Assembly (NCBI GenBank): GCA_025359445.1
Contig: JANYGB010000035.1
Coordinates: forward strand, 1-43,587
DNA: 43,587 nucleotides
From: Sphingomonadaceae bacterium
Lineage (GTDB): Bacteria > Pseudomonadota > Alphaproteobacteria > Sphingomonadales > Sphingomonadaceae
Reading direction: 5' to 3'
Within the stretch, counting starts at the first letter, position 1, and each line of letters begins with the position of its first letter. The position numbers and the translations under genes are program-made. Positions 28,015 through 36,349 of this stretch are shown here, in pieces. The notes under the pieces are model-generated. The model did not search any database. It worked only from the letters and a program-made list of their open reading frames with translations, and was not told the DNA's origin.

Positions 28015-29526
28015 CTATTGTTCCCGGTTGATCAACTTGGCGGCGGCCTTAGCACCTGCCAGCACCGCAGCAACCCCGGCGCCGGGATGCGTTGCCGCGC
28101 CAACCAGATAGAAATTGGCGAGCCCCGGGTCACGGTGTGGCGGACGCTGGAAGGCGGCTTGCAGCGGTGTGGCCTCAAGGCTCCAGCCGCCGCCGAGGTG
28201 TGCGCCCAGATCGAGCGCGAGGTCGCGCGGGGTGGTCACCGCTTGCGCGACTATTCGGTCGTGGATGTCAGGGATCAGCCGCCTCCCGATCTCGCTCAGC
28301 ACGCGTTTAGCAATCAGCGGCGCGAGCGCCTCCCAGTCGACCGGCAGTTTGCCCAGATGCGCCACCGGCAGCACCGCGCGGAACAAGCTGGTGCCTGCGG
28401 GCGCGAGCGACGGGTCGGTAACGCTGGGGTGATGCAGCAGGATCAGCCCGTCCTGCGGCAGCACGCCCAGCCCGAAAATGTCGCCGAACAGTTCCTTGAA
28501 GCGCGCCGCGAACAGCACCGCGCGGTGCGGCACCCCGGGCCAGGTCCCGGTCAGTGCGAAATGCACCACCAGCGCCGAAGGGGCATAGCGCCGCCTTGCC
28601 AGGCTCTTGCTCATCTTGGTCCCGCGCGGACTGTGGCGCAGCAGATCGCGATAGGTGTGGACCACGTCGGCATTGCTGGCGACCGCGCTGAAATGTTCGC
28701 GCCAGCCGCTTTGGGTGACCACCGCGCTGATCCGGTTGCCGATCAGTTCGAGCTGCACCACCCGGTCGTGTAGACGGACCGTGCCGCCGATGGCCTTGAA
28801 CCGGGCGAGCAGCGCGTCGACCAGCGCGCTCATCCCGCCGCTCGGCCACCACGCGGCTTGCCCCGGGGCCAGCTGTCCGAGCAAAGTAAGCGCGCTTGCG
28901 CCGAACGGGTTGGCCCCGCTGAGCAGAGTGGGCAGAGCCAGCGCCTCGCGCAGCTGCTCGTTTTCGACAAAATGCGACACCAGCCCCCAAGCGCTGCGCC
29001 AGCCGTGGTTGCGCAGCACTGCGGGGAGCGCGGCGAAGGCCTGCGCCGGTCCGCTCAGTGGCGCCTCGGCGAGCCGTGACCAGACATCGGCGCGAGCCGC
29101 CGCGTACCAGGCCTGAAGGTCTTCGTATCCAGTGATGTCGTGCGGCGCGATCCGGCCCAGCTGGCGTGCCTGTTCGGCAGGGTCCGCGGATAAATCGAAC
29201 GCAGCGGCATCGCGCCAGTAGTAGCGGCAGGCCGGGGTAATTTCACGCAAGGTCGCCAGATCGGCAAGTTCGCAGCCTGCGGCGGCGGCAAGATCGTGCC
29301 ACGGGGTCAGCTCGCCGAGATCGCCCGGGCCCTCCTCGAAGGTGTAGCCTGCGGCCTCGCGGCGACGAATCAATCCCCCTGCGCTCGGCTGGGCTTCGAC
29401 CAGCGTGACCGCAAAGCCTTGCGCTTGTAATCGCAGCGCGAGCGCCAGTCCGCCCAGCCCCGCCCCGATTACACAGGCGCTGCGAGCGGGCGCGGCGGGC
29501 AGAACCGGGACCTTTTTTCTGGGCAT
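28015..29526 (-). CDS. CrtI-family carotenoid desaturase-like oxidoreductase
   Basis: 503 residues. FAD-binding N-terminus ACVIGAGLGGLALALRLQAQ and VTLVEAQPSAGG, and a C-terminal FAD block FYLVGAATHPGAGVAAVLAG followed by AKAAAKLI, both typical of phytoene desaturase-type enzymes acting at the membrane on carotenoid precursors. The second motif, usually DxGPT in CrtI, reads FEEGPGDLGELTPW here, a departure from the canonical form. No crtB or crtY is adjacent, so it could be a CrtI paralogue (desaturase, isomerase or ketolase relative) rather than the main phytoene desaturase. Confidence 0.85.
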   Translation of the reverse strand: MPRKKVPVLPAAPARSACVIGAGLGGLALALRLQAQGFAVTLVEAQPSAGGLIRRREAAGYTFEEGPGDLGELTPWHDLAAAAGCELADLATLREITPACRYYWRDAAAFDLSADPAEQARQLGRIAPHDITGYEDLQAWYAAARADVWSRLAEAPLSGPAQAFAALPAVLRNHGWRSAWGLVSHFVENEQLREALALPTLLSGANPFGASALTLLGQLAPGQAAWWPSGGMSALVDALLARFKAIGGTVRLHDRVVQLELIGNRISAVVTQSGWREHFSAVASNADVVHTYRDLLRHSPRGTKMSKSLARRRYAPSALVVHFALTGTWPGVPHRAVLFAARFKELFGDIFGLGVLPQDGLILLHHPSVTDPSLAPAGTSLFRAVLPVAHLGKLPVDWEALAPLIAKRVLSEIGRRLIPDIHDRIVAQAVTTPRDLALDLGAHLGGGWSLEATPLQAAFQRPPHRDPGLANFYLVGAATHPGAGVAAVLAGAKAAAKLINREQ

Positions 29527-29617
29527 GACCGGGCAATTTTAAGCACCGTGGACAATTGCGCAACGGTGTTGGCCCAGAACTTGGCGACGCCGCGCCGATC
29601 CGGCATGGTTCGCCGCG

Positions 29618-30163
29618 ATGGATTTGCCGCAATTCACGATTGGCTCCGCGCACCTGCACCACGCGGCAGAGGTGGCGGCGATTTATGCGCACCATGTGCG
29701 CGGCGGCACCGCCAGCTTTGAAACCGAAGCGCCCGGCGCGGCCGAAATGGCGGCGCGGATGGCCAAGCTACTGGATGCCGGGGCGCCGTGGCTGGTCGCG
29801 CACGATAGCGACGGAACGCTGCTCGGCTATGCTTATGCCAGCCAGTTCCGAGATCGTCCGGCTTACCGGATGACCTGCGAGAACAGCATTTATATCCGTC
29901 ATGACTGCCGGGGGATGGGTCTGGGCAAGGCGCTGCTGACCGCGTTGATCGAAGCATCGGCGCAAGCCGGGTTCCGCCAGATGATCGCGGTGATCGGCGG
30001 AGCCGAGCCGGGCTCGATCGCGCTCCACGCCGCGCTTGGCTTTGCTGATGCCGGCCGGATGCGCAGCACCGGGCGCAAGCATGGGCGCTGGCTCGATACG
30101 GTTTACATGCAGCTGCCGCTTGGCCTGGGCGACAGTGCGCCACCCGAGGAGGAACCTGGTTGA
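29618..30163 (+). CDS. GNAT acetyltransferase, phosphinothricin acetyltransferase-like
   Basis: 181 residues. IYAHHVRGGTASFETEAP, YAYASQFRDRPAYRMTCENS and IYIRHDCRGMGLGKALLTAL are close to the PAT/Bar/YncA branch of GNATs, which acetylate amino acids such as phosphinothricin, methionine sulfoximine or methionine sulfone. The role is probably amino-acid or analogue detoxification. The stop overlaps the TTG start of the DUF2585 gene. It is transcribed divergently from the CrtI-like gene across a 91-base gap. Confidence 0.9.
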   Translation: MDLPQFTIGSAHLHHAAEVAAIYAHHVRGGTASFETEAPGAAEMAARMAKLLDAGAPWLVAHDSDGTLLGYAYASQFRDRPAYRMTCENSIYIRHDCRGMGLGKALLTALIEASAQAGFRQMIAVIGGAEPGSIALHAALGFADAGRMRSTGRKHGRWLDTVYMQLPLGLGDSAPPEEEPG

Positions 30164-30747
30164 CCAGTCTGCTCCCCAACCGCCGGGGCCTTTTGCTCGC
30201 GCTGGCCATGTGGCTCGCCATTGGCGCGACGTTGCTTGGCATGGGCCGGGTGCCGATCTGCAGCTGTGGCAGCGTCAAACTGTGGTGGGGCGTGGTCCAG
30301 TCGGCTGAGAACAGCCAGCACATTGCCGACTGGTACAGCTTCAGCCATGTGATCCACGGCCTGCTGTTTTATGGCTTTGCGCACCTGCTGTGGCGGCGCT
30401 GGAAGTGGTTCGGCGGCAAGCCGGCAGCCTGGGCCTTGCCGATCGCGGTGGCCTTTGAGGGCTTCTGGGAATTGCTCGAAAACTCGCCGTTGATCATCGA
30501 CCGCTACCGCCCGGTGACGGTCAGCTTTGGCTATGAAGGCGACAGCGTGCTCAATTCGCTGTCCGACATCTGCTTCATGGCGCTGGGCTTCTGGATCGCC
30601 AGCAAGGTGCCGTGGCGCGCGAGTCTGGCACTGGCGCTGGTCTTCGAGCTGTTCACGCTGGCCATGATCCGTGACAATCTGACGCTTAATGTGCTGATGC
30701 TGGTCTGGCCACTTGATGCTGTGCGGCAGTGGCAAGCGGGTGGTTGA
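30160..30747 (+). CDS. DUF2585 (UPF0314) membrane protein
   Basis: 195 residues starting at TTG 30160, with GAGGAGG 8 bases before it and a TTGA overlap with the acetyltransferase stop. About five hydrophobic segments are present, with family blocks MGRVPICSCGSVKLWWGVVQ, ENSQHIADWYSFSHVIHG and FEGFWELLENSPLIIDRYR. It is a conserved inner-membrane protein of alphaproteobacteria with no known activity. Confidence 0.92.
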   Translation: MTSLLPNRRGLLLALAMWLAIGATLLGMGRVPICSCGSVKLWWGVVQSAENSQHIADWYSFSHVIHGLLFYGFAHLLWRRWKWFGGKPAAWALPIAVAFEGFWELLENSPLIIDRYRPVTVSFGYEGDSVLNSLSDICFMALGFWIASKVPWRASLALALVFELFTLAMIRDNLTLNVLMLVWPLDAVRQWQAGG

Positions 30748-30780
30748 CGCAGATCAATTACGCTCTTCACAAAGCCTGCG

Positions 30781-30802
30781 ATTGCGCGTTTAATCGCGCA
30801 AT
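30781..30802. promoter_or_regulatory. Perfect 8-bp inverted repeat, likely operator of the monooxygenase operon
   Basis: ATTGCGCG (30781-30788), spacer TTTAAT, then CGCGCAAT (30795-30802): a 22-base site with perfect arms. It lies 25 bases before the start at 30827, after the DUF2585 stop. It is not followed by a T-run on either strand, which argues against an intrinsic terminator. The position fits an operator for a dimeric repressor or activator (for example TetR type), but no regulator gene is next to it. Confidence 0.55.
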
Positions 30803-30826
30803 TAAAAAGCTGAAGAGGATTCGCCG

Positions 30827-32362
30827 ATGAGCGCTACCGCTGTTGCAGAGCAGGTGACTACCGCCACGACCACCCATGTCGATGTGCTGATCGTCGGTGC
30901 GGGCATTTCGGGGATCGGTTCGGCCTATCACCTGGCCGAGCAGTGCCCGGGCAAAAGCTATGCGGTGCTTGAGGCCAAGGACACGTTCGGCGGCACTTGG
31001 GATACGCACAAGTACCCTGGCGTGCGCTCGGATTCGGATCTTTACACTTTCGGCTACCGGTTCAAACCGTGGGTCGGCGCGCCGATCGCCAGCGCGGAGG
31101 AAATCCTCAAATACATGGGCGAGGTGATCAATGAGGCCGGGATGGACCAGCACATCCGCTACGGCCACCGAATTACCGCCTGCGCATGGTCGAGCGCGAA
31201 CAACCTGTGGACCGTCGAGGCCGCCACCAAGGATGGCGCGGCGCACACTTTTACCGCCAATTTCCTGTGGATGTGCCAAGGCTACTACGATCACGAGACG
31301 CCGTACCTGCCAGATTGGGAAGGGGTCAGCGATTATCAGGGCCAGTTCGTCCACGCGATGAAGTGGGACCCGACGACCGACTACACCGGCAAGAAAGTGA
31401 TCGTGATCGGGTCAGGCGCGACCGCCGCCACGGTCATTCCGGCGATGGCCGCCAAGGCTGCCAAGGTGACCATGCTGCAACGCTCACCCACCTATTTCCT
31501 CGCCGCGCCCAATGTCAACGAACTGGCCGACAAGCTGCGCGCCGGGGGGATCGACGAGCCGACCCTGCACCGGGTGGTGCGGACCCAGATCATGCACGAC
31601 CAAGACCAGATGTGTCAGCGCTGCATCACCGAGCCCGATGCCGTGGCCGATGAACTGAAAGAGCTGATCCGCGGCTATGGCGGAGCAGACTTTGAATTCG
31701 AACCGCACTTTACGCCGCGCTACCGGGTCTGGCAGCAGCGGATGGCGATGGTTCCCGATGGCGATTTGTTCGCGGCGATTGCGGCGGGCAAGGTCGATAC
31801 CGTGACCGACACGATCGCGCGTTTTACCGCCAAGGGGATCCTGACTTCATCGGGGCAGGAACTCGAAGCCGATATTATCATCGCCGCAACCGGCTTCCGC
31901 TTGTCGGTGATGGGGGACATCCCGTTCAGCGTCGATGGCGCGCCGGTCGATTGGGCCAAGGCCGTGACCTATCGCGGGATGATGTTCACCGGGGTTCCCA
32001 ACATGTGCTGGGTGATGGGCTATTTCCGCGCGAGCTGGACGCTGCGGGTCGACATGCAGGCCGATTTCGTCTGCGCGATGTTGGCCGCGATGGACCGCAA
32101 AGGGGCCACGCGGATTGACGTGGCGCTGCGCGCGGAAGACCACAACATGGCGATATTGCCGTGGATCGAGGAAGACAATTTCAACCCCGGCTACCTGATG
32201 CGCGGGATCGAGCAGATGCCGCGGCGCGGTGACAAGCCCGAATGGCGGCATAACCAGGACTATTGGACCGAGCGCCGCGAGTTTCCCGGGATTGACCTCG
32301 ATGGCAGCGAATTCCTCTATGATGGGGTGCGCACCGACCGGCGCGTAACCGAAGCTGCCTGA
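30827..32362 (+). CDS. Baeyer-Villiger-type flavin monooxygenase (EthA-like)
   Basis: 511 residues. FAD motif GAGISG (24-29), GGTWDTHKYPGVRSDSDLYT, the BVMO fingerprint variant Y170-Q-G172-xxx-H176-xxx-W180, and an NADPH motif VIVIGSGATAATVIP. The D..T..YPGVRSDSD block and overall length resemble EthA-type enzymes, which convert ketones to esters or lactones with NADPH and O2 and can also oxidise sulfur compounds. It is the first gene of a six-gene run with CoA-metabolism and SDR genes, suggesting ring opening of a ketone. A ribosome site (GAAGAGGA) precedes 30827. Confidence 0.92.
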   Translation: MSATAVAEQVTTATTTHVDVLIVGAGISGIGSAYHLAEQCPGKSYAVLEAKDTFGGTWDTHKYPGVRSDSDLYTFGYRFKPWVGAPIASAEEILKYMGEVINEAGMDQHIRYGHRITACAWSSANNLWTVEAATKDGAAHTFTANFLWMCQGYYDHETPYLPDWEGVSDYQGQFVHAMKWDPTTDYTGKKVIVIGSGATAATVIPAMAAKAAKVTMLQRSPTYFLAAPNVNELADKLRAGGIDEPTLHRVVRTQIMHDQDQMCQRCITEPDAVADELKELIRGYGGADFEFEPHFTPRYRVWQQRMAMVPDGDLFAAIAAGKVDTVTDTIARFTAKGILTSSGQELEADIIIAATGFRLSVMGDIPFSVDGAPVDWAKAVTYRGMMFTGVPNMCWVMGYFRASWTLRVDMQADFVCAMLAAMDRKGATRIDVALRAEDHNMAILPWIEEDNFNPGYLMRGIEQMPRRGDKPEWRHNQDYWTERREFPGIDLDGSEFLYDGVRTDRRVTEAA

Positions 32363-32377
32363 AGCCGTTCCGCCGCA

Positions 32378-32824
32378 ATGAGCAACGCAATGATCTGGTG
32401 GGGCGGAACGCGGCCTGACCTCGTGCCGATGACCGGCCTTGGCACCAATGCCATGCCCGGGCATCTCGGGATTGAATTCGTCGATTGCGGCGATGACTGG
32501 ATTTGCGGCCGGATGCCGGTGGATGCACGAACGCATCAGCCGTTCGGACGGCTTCACGGCGGGGCCTCGCTGGCGCTCGCTGAGACCATCGCTTCGGTCG
32601 CTGCGGCCTATTGCGTCGATCGCGACAAGTTTGCCGCAGTCGGCATGGAGATCAACGCCAACCACATCCGCCCGGCCTATTCGGGTTGGGTCTATGCCAC
32701 CGCGCGGCCCGAATCGCTGGGCCGCACCACCCAGGTCTGGACGATCCGGATCGAGGACGAGGCAGGCAAGCTGGTATGCTTGTCGCGGATGACCGCAGCC
32801 GTCATTTCACTGGAGCGTAAATGA
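32378..32824 (+). CDS. PaaI-like hotdog-fold thioesterase
   Basis: 148 residues. Family blocks are HQPFGRLHGGASLALAETIA and VGMEINANHIRPAYSGWVYA, with RMTAAVISL at the end; the HGG region is the hotdog active-site segment. PaaI relatives hydrolyse (hydroxy)phenylacetyl-CoA and similar thioesters to protect the CoA pool. It follows the monooxygenase by 15 bases and overlaps the next SDR gene by 4. Confidence 0.9.
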   Translation: MSNAMIWWGGTRPDLVPMTGLGTNAMPGHLGIEFVDCGDDWICGRMPVDARTHQPFGRLHGGASLALAETIASVAAAYCVDRDKFAAVGMEINANHIRPAYSGWVYATARPESLGRTTQVWTIRIEDEAGKLVCLSRMTAAVISLERK

Positions 32825-33543
32825 GCGATCCAGCGCAGTCTGTGGCGGTGATTGGTGCCGGTGATCACATCGGTGCAGCAATTGTGCGCAAGTTTGCCGA
32901 ACAAGGTTTCGCGGTCCACGCCGGGCGGCGCAATGGCGAAAAGCTCGCCGCGCTGCTCGGCGGCACGGTGACCGGACGCTCGCTCGATGCGCGCGAGCCC
33001 GACGATCTGACCGCGTTCCTCGCCGAAGCCGAAGCGATCGCGCCGCTCGCCCTGGTGGTGTTCAACGTCGGTGCCAATGTCCAGTTCCCGCTGACCGAGA
33101 CCACTGACCGGGTGTTCCGCAAGGTCTGGGAAATGGCCTGCTTTGCCGGGTTCGTCGCGCTGCGTGAGGCTGCGCGGATCATGCTGCCGCGCGGCACCGG
33201 CAAGATTTTCGTGACCGGAGCCACCGCCGGCTTGCGCGGCAATCCGGGCTATGCCGCCTTCGCCGCCGCTAAGGCGGGGTTGCGCGCGACTGCGCAAAGC
33301 GCCGCCCGAGAACTCTGGCCGCAGGGCATCCACGTCGCGCATCTGGTGATCGACGCCGGGGTCGATACCGAATGGGTCCGCGCCCGCGTGAGCGAGCGGA
33401 TCGGGGCCGCCGCGCTCGCCGCGCAGCCCGACCTGCTGATGCCGCCCGCTGCGGTGGCCGAGGCCTACTGGGCGCTCTACTCGCAGCCCAGGTCGGCCTG
33501 GACTTTTGAGCAGGAAATTCGGCCTTTTGGAGAGACCTGGTAA
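32821..33543 (+). CDS. SDR-family oxidoreductase (atypical)
   Basis: 240 residues. Nucleotide-binding start VAVIGAGDHIGAAIVRKFAE has G-A-G-D-H-I-G in place of the usual TGxxxGxG. FNVGANVQ stands for NNAG, and the catalytic tyrosine region reads GYAAFAAAKAGL, where the classical YxxxK has become FxxxK. The changed Tyr suggests an atypical SDR or altered catalysis. It shares its boundary with the next gene as TAATG. Its role in the pathway is inferred only from context. Confidence 0.85.
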   Translation: MSDPAQSVAVIGAGDHIGAAIVRKFAEQGFAVHAGRRNGEKLAALLGGTVTGRSLDAREPDDLTAFLAEAEAIAPLALVVFNVGANVQFPLTETTDRVFRKVWEMACFAGFVALREAARIMLPRGTGKIFVTGATAGLRGNPGYAAFAAAKAGLRATAQSAARELWPQGIHVAHLVIDAGVDTEWVRARVSERIGAAALAAQPDLLMPPAAVAEAYWALYSQPRSAWTFEQEIRPFGETW

Positions 33544-34133
33544 TGAACCGCGAAATCGAATTCCTCTACGACTTCGGCAGCCCCAACGCCTATCTGGTGC
33601 ACCGCGCGATCGAGGACATGACCAGCGCGCAATTCCGCTACGTGCCGGTCCTGCTCGGCGGGATTTTCAAGGCCACCGGCAACCAGAGCCCGATGCAGGC
33701 TTACGGGCACATCGCGGCCAAACGCGATTACGATATGCTCGAAATGCGCCGCTTCATGGCCCGGCATGACATCAACAATTTCAAGATGAACCCCAATTTC
33801 CCGGTCAACACGCTGCTGATGATGCGCGGCGCGGTTGCGGCTGAAAAGCTGGGCTGCGCGTCCGACTACATTGAGGCCATGATGACCGGGATGTGGGAGC
33901 GCGGGCTGGCACTGGGCGACCCGGAGGTCTGGGCTGGCCTGCTGGGCGAGGCCGGACTGCCGGTCGATGCCCTTGTCGCCGGCGCGGCTGATCCCGACAA
34001 CAAGGCCAGATTGGTCGCCAACACCGAGGCAGCCGTCGCGCGCGGGGTGTTCGGCATCCCCAGTTTCTTGCTTGGTGACGAACTCTATTTTGGCAAAGAT
34101 CGCCTGCGCGATGTGGTGGAGGCAGCCCAATGA
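33543..34133 (+). CDS. DsbA-fold 2-hydroxychromene-2-carboxylate isomerase-like protein
   Basis: 196 residues. IEFLYDFGSPNAYLVHRAIE, YVPVLLGGIFKATGNQSP, NPNFPVNTLLMMRGAV and ARGVFGIPSFLLGDELYFGK are the characteristic blocks. SP in FGSPNAY replaces the CxxC of thiol oxidoreductases, as in glutathione-dependent HCCA isomerases (kappa-class GST fold) of naphthalene degradation. In this operon it may isomerise a different intermediate. Start overlaps the SDR stop by one base (TAATG), and the end overlaps the next SDR by 4. Confidence 0.9.
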   Translation: MNREIEFLYDFGSPNAYLVHRAIEDMTSAQFRYVPVLLGGIFKATGNQSPMQAYGHIAAKRDYDMLEMRRFMARHDINNFKMNPNFPVNTLLMMRGAVAAEKLGCASDYIEAMMTGMWERGLALGDPEVWAGLLGEAGLPVDALVAGAADPDNKARLVANTEAAVARGVFGIPSFLLGDELYFGKDRLRDVVEAAQ

Positions 34134-34918
34134 CTGACTATGCACTGCCCAACAATTCTACCGACCTGACCGGGCGGGTGGCACTGGTCACCGGCGCTTC
34201 GTCGGGCCTGGGTGCGCGCTTTGCCGAAGTGCTGGCCGCCCAAGGCGCGGCGGTAGTGCTGGCAGCGCGGCGGCTCGACCGGCTCGAAGCGCTGGCCGCC
34301 AAGATCGAGGCGAGCGGAGGCAAGGCGCTGGCGGTGCGGATGGACGCGACCGATGCCGCGTCGATGGTCGCGGCGGTCGCGGCGGGCGAAGCCGCATTCG
34401 GGACGATCGACATCCTCGTCAACAACGCCGGAATCCCCGACGCCCAGCGCGCCCACAAGATGAGTACCGAGCTGATCGATCAGGTGCTGGGGGTCAACCT
34501 GCGCGGCCCGTGGATCCTCGCCTGCGAGGTGGCGCGGCGGCTGATCGCGGCGGAAAAACCCGGACGGATCGTCAATATCAGCTCGGTCGCGCATTACCGT
34601 TATGATGGCGGCGGCGCGGCGCTGTACGCGGTGACCAAGACCGCTATAGCCCGGATGACCGAGGCGCTCGCCGTCGAGTGGGCGCATTACGGGATCAACG
34701 TCAACGCCATCGCGCCAGGGATGTTCGTCTCCGAAATGACCGACGGGATGTTTGAGCGGATGGGCGGCAATCCCGCCCAGCACTTGCCGCGCGGGCGGGT
34801 GCCGGTGCCCGAGCAAATGGATTCGACGCTGCTCTACCTCGTCGCCCCGGCGAGCGATTGCGTCACCGGTGCAATTATCCGGATCGACGACGGGCAAAGC
34901 GCGCGGAGGAAGATGTGA
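34130..34918 (+). CDS. SDR-family NAD(P)-dependent oxidoreductase
   Basis: 262 residues of a classical SDR: VALVTGASSGLGARFAEVLA (cofactor motif TGxxxGLG), NNAG in ILVNNAGIPDAQ, catalytic serine in NISSVAHYR, and YAVTKTAIARMTEALAVEWA (Y-xxx-K). It ends with the usual DDGQSARRKM tail. Likely an alcohol/ketone dehydrogenase of the operon, possibly producing the ketone used by the monooxygenase. It overlaps the following hydratase gene (GTGA). Confidence 0.92.
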   Translation: MTDYALPNNSTDLTGRVALVTGASSGLGARFAEVLAAQGAAVVLAARRLDRLEALAAKIEASGGKALAVRMDATDAASMVAAVAAGEAAFGTIDILVNNAGIPDAQRAHKMSTELIDQVLGVNLRGPWILACEVARRLIAAEKPGRIVNISSVAHYRYDGGGAALYAVTKTAIARMTEALAVEWAHYGINVNAIAPGMFVSEMTDGMFERMGGNPAQHLPRGRVPVPEQMDSTLLYLVAPASDCVTGAIIRIDDGQSARRKM

Positions 34919-35706
34919 GCGGCACAGACGAAACGCCGGTCTTGGTCGAACACGACGGCCCGGTCGCGCTGGTCACGCTCAATCGTCCTGCTGCGATGAA
35001 TGCCTTGTCGCGCGATTTGCGCGCCGCGCTGGCTGAAGCGATGATCGCGCTTGACCGCGACGACAGCGTTCGCGCGGTGGTATTGACTGGCGCGAGCACA
35101 CGGGCCTTCACCGCCGGGCTCGACTTGAAGGAGCTCGGCATCGACGGGCTTGGCGCGGCCAACGCCAGCCAGCCCGCGGCCAACCCGGTCAAGGCGGTCG
35201 AGCAGTGCCGCAAGCCGGTGGTCGGCGCGATCAACGGGGTTGCGATCACTGGCGGGTTCGAGTTGGCTTTGGCCTGCGATGTGCTGATCGGATCCGAAAA
35301 CGCCCGGTTCGCCGATACCCACGCGCGGGTCGGGATCATGCCCGGCTGGGGGCTGTCGCAAAAGCTCAGCCGCATGATCGGCATCAGCCGCGCCAAGGAA
35401 CTCTCGCTCACCGGCAACTTTCTCGATGCGCAGACGGCGTGCCAGTGGGGGCTCATCAACCGCGTGGTCGCCGCCGACCGACTGCTCCCCGCCGCACTCG
35501 CGCTCGCCGCCGACATGGCCAGCGCCGACCCGGACATGGTTCAGGCCTACAAGGCGCTGATCGATCAAGGCTACGCCGCCAGTTTTGGCGAAGCGCTTGA
35601 GTTGGAGCACCAGGCTAGCTCGGCGCGCAATGCGGCGGTCGGCGGGGCCGAAGTCGAGCAACGCCGCCGCGCGGTGATGGAACGCGGGCGCGCGCAACAG
35701 GCTTAG
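34915..35706 (+). CDS. Enoyl-CoA hydratase/isomerase
   Basis: 263 residues from GTG 34915 (SGTDETPVLVEHDGPVALVT); this start overlaps the SDR stop as GTGA and matches the family, whereas a longer frame starting at TTG 34858 would overlap the SDR by 60 bases. Crotonase-fold blocks are VTLNRPAAMNALSRDLRAAL, AFTAGLDLKELG, GAINGVAITGGFELALACDV and ADTHARVGIMPGWGLSQKLS, giving the oxyanion-hole residues and one glutamate-region. It hydrates a double bond in an acyl-CoA intermediate, consistent with a ring-cleavage or side-chain degradation operon that ends here. Confidence 0.93.
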   Translation: MSGTDETPVLVEHDGPVALVTLNRPAAMNALSRDLRAALAEAMIALDRDDSVRAVVLTGASTRAFTAGLDLKELGIDGLGAANASQPAANPVKAVEQCRKPVVGAINGVAITGGFELALACDVLIGSENARFADTHARVGIMPGWGLSQKLSRMIGISRAKELSLTGNFLDAQTACQWGLINRVVAADRLLPAALALAADMASADPDMVQAYKALIDQGYAASFGEALELEHQASSARNAAVGGAEVEQRRRAVMERGRAQQA

Positions 35707-35758
35707 CAGTCACCGCAATTTCCGCGTTACCGTTTCAGTCTGCTGGCAATTTTTCAGA

Positions 35759-36349
35759 TCAGGCGGCTTCGACCTCGTAGTGAATAGGTTTGAAGCTTCC
35801 GCCGGTGGAAGCAGGGGCAGAGCACGCGGTCAAGCCGATGATCAAGTCCATCTCGGCTCGCAGCCGAATGAAGTCACCGGGCTTGCTCAGGGGAGGCTGC
35901 ACCGAAATGCGTCCGCTTAATCCATCGACGGGCACATTCATGAATATATTGAAAGCCACCGGAATATCGTCTGGGGCAATGCCGAATGGCTCGAGCGCTG
36001 CCGCAAGATTTCCAAAACAACCGCGATAAACCGGCAAATCTGGGTAGAAATGACGGAACGTTGCTTCGCTGCACGGGGTCAGGAGAAAATCGTGCAGCCC
36101 GGTTGCATCCTCGATAATGCTGAGCATCGGATTGGACCTGTTCGACCAAAGCCGGTTGCCGGTGGAAAGCCGGATGGTTTCCTCGTAATCGAATGTCCTG
36201 CCTGCGGAAATTACCTCGCGGATATCGGCCATGGCGTAAGCCAACAGATCGCTGACTTGCATTCCACAGGGATCGATTACGCGCAGCACCTGCCCGGCGC
36301 GGAGCGTGAAGGCAGTCCCGCTGCGGGGCGCGATCTCGGTAACGGCCAT
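35759..36349 (-). CDS. DUF1989 (urea carboxylase-associated) family protein
   Basis: 196 residues from MAVTEIAPRSGTAFTLRAGQ; the start overlaps the stop of the GntA-like frame (TGATG), so the pair is coupled. Blocks matching DUF1989: VIDPCGMQVSDLLAYAMADI, TFDYEETIRLSTGNRLWSNR, PMLSIIEDATGLHDFLLTPC and FNIFMNVPVDG, with CS/CG cysteines that may bind metal. Family members occur beside urea carboxylase/allophanate and guanidine-type genes and beside YqcI/YcgG hydroxylases. The biochemical activity is not firmly established. Confidence 0.88.
   Translation of the reverse strand: MAVTEIAPRSGTAFTLRAGQVLRVIDPCGMQVSDLLAYAMADIREVISAGRTFDYEETIRLSTGNRLWSNRSNPMLSIIEDATGLHDFLLTPCSEATFRHFYPDLPVYRGCFGNLAAALEPFGIAPDDIPVAFNIFMNVPVDGLSGRISVQPPLSKPGDFIRLRAEMDLIIGLTACSAPASTGGSFKPIHYEVEAA

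Noticed and set aside
27448..28773. 441-codon plus-strand frame opposite the LOG and CrtI-like genes
   Set aside because: It spans two well-supported genes on the other strand and has no recognisable domain.
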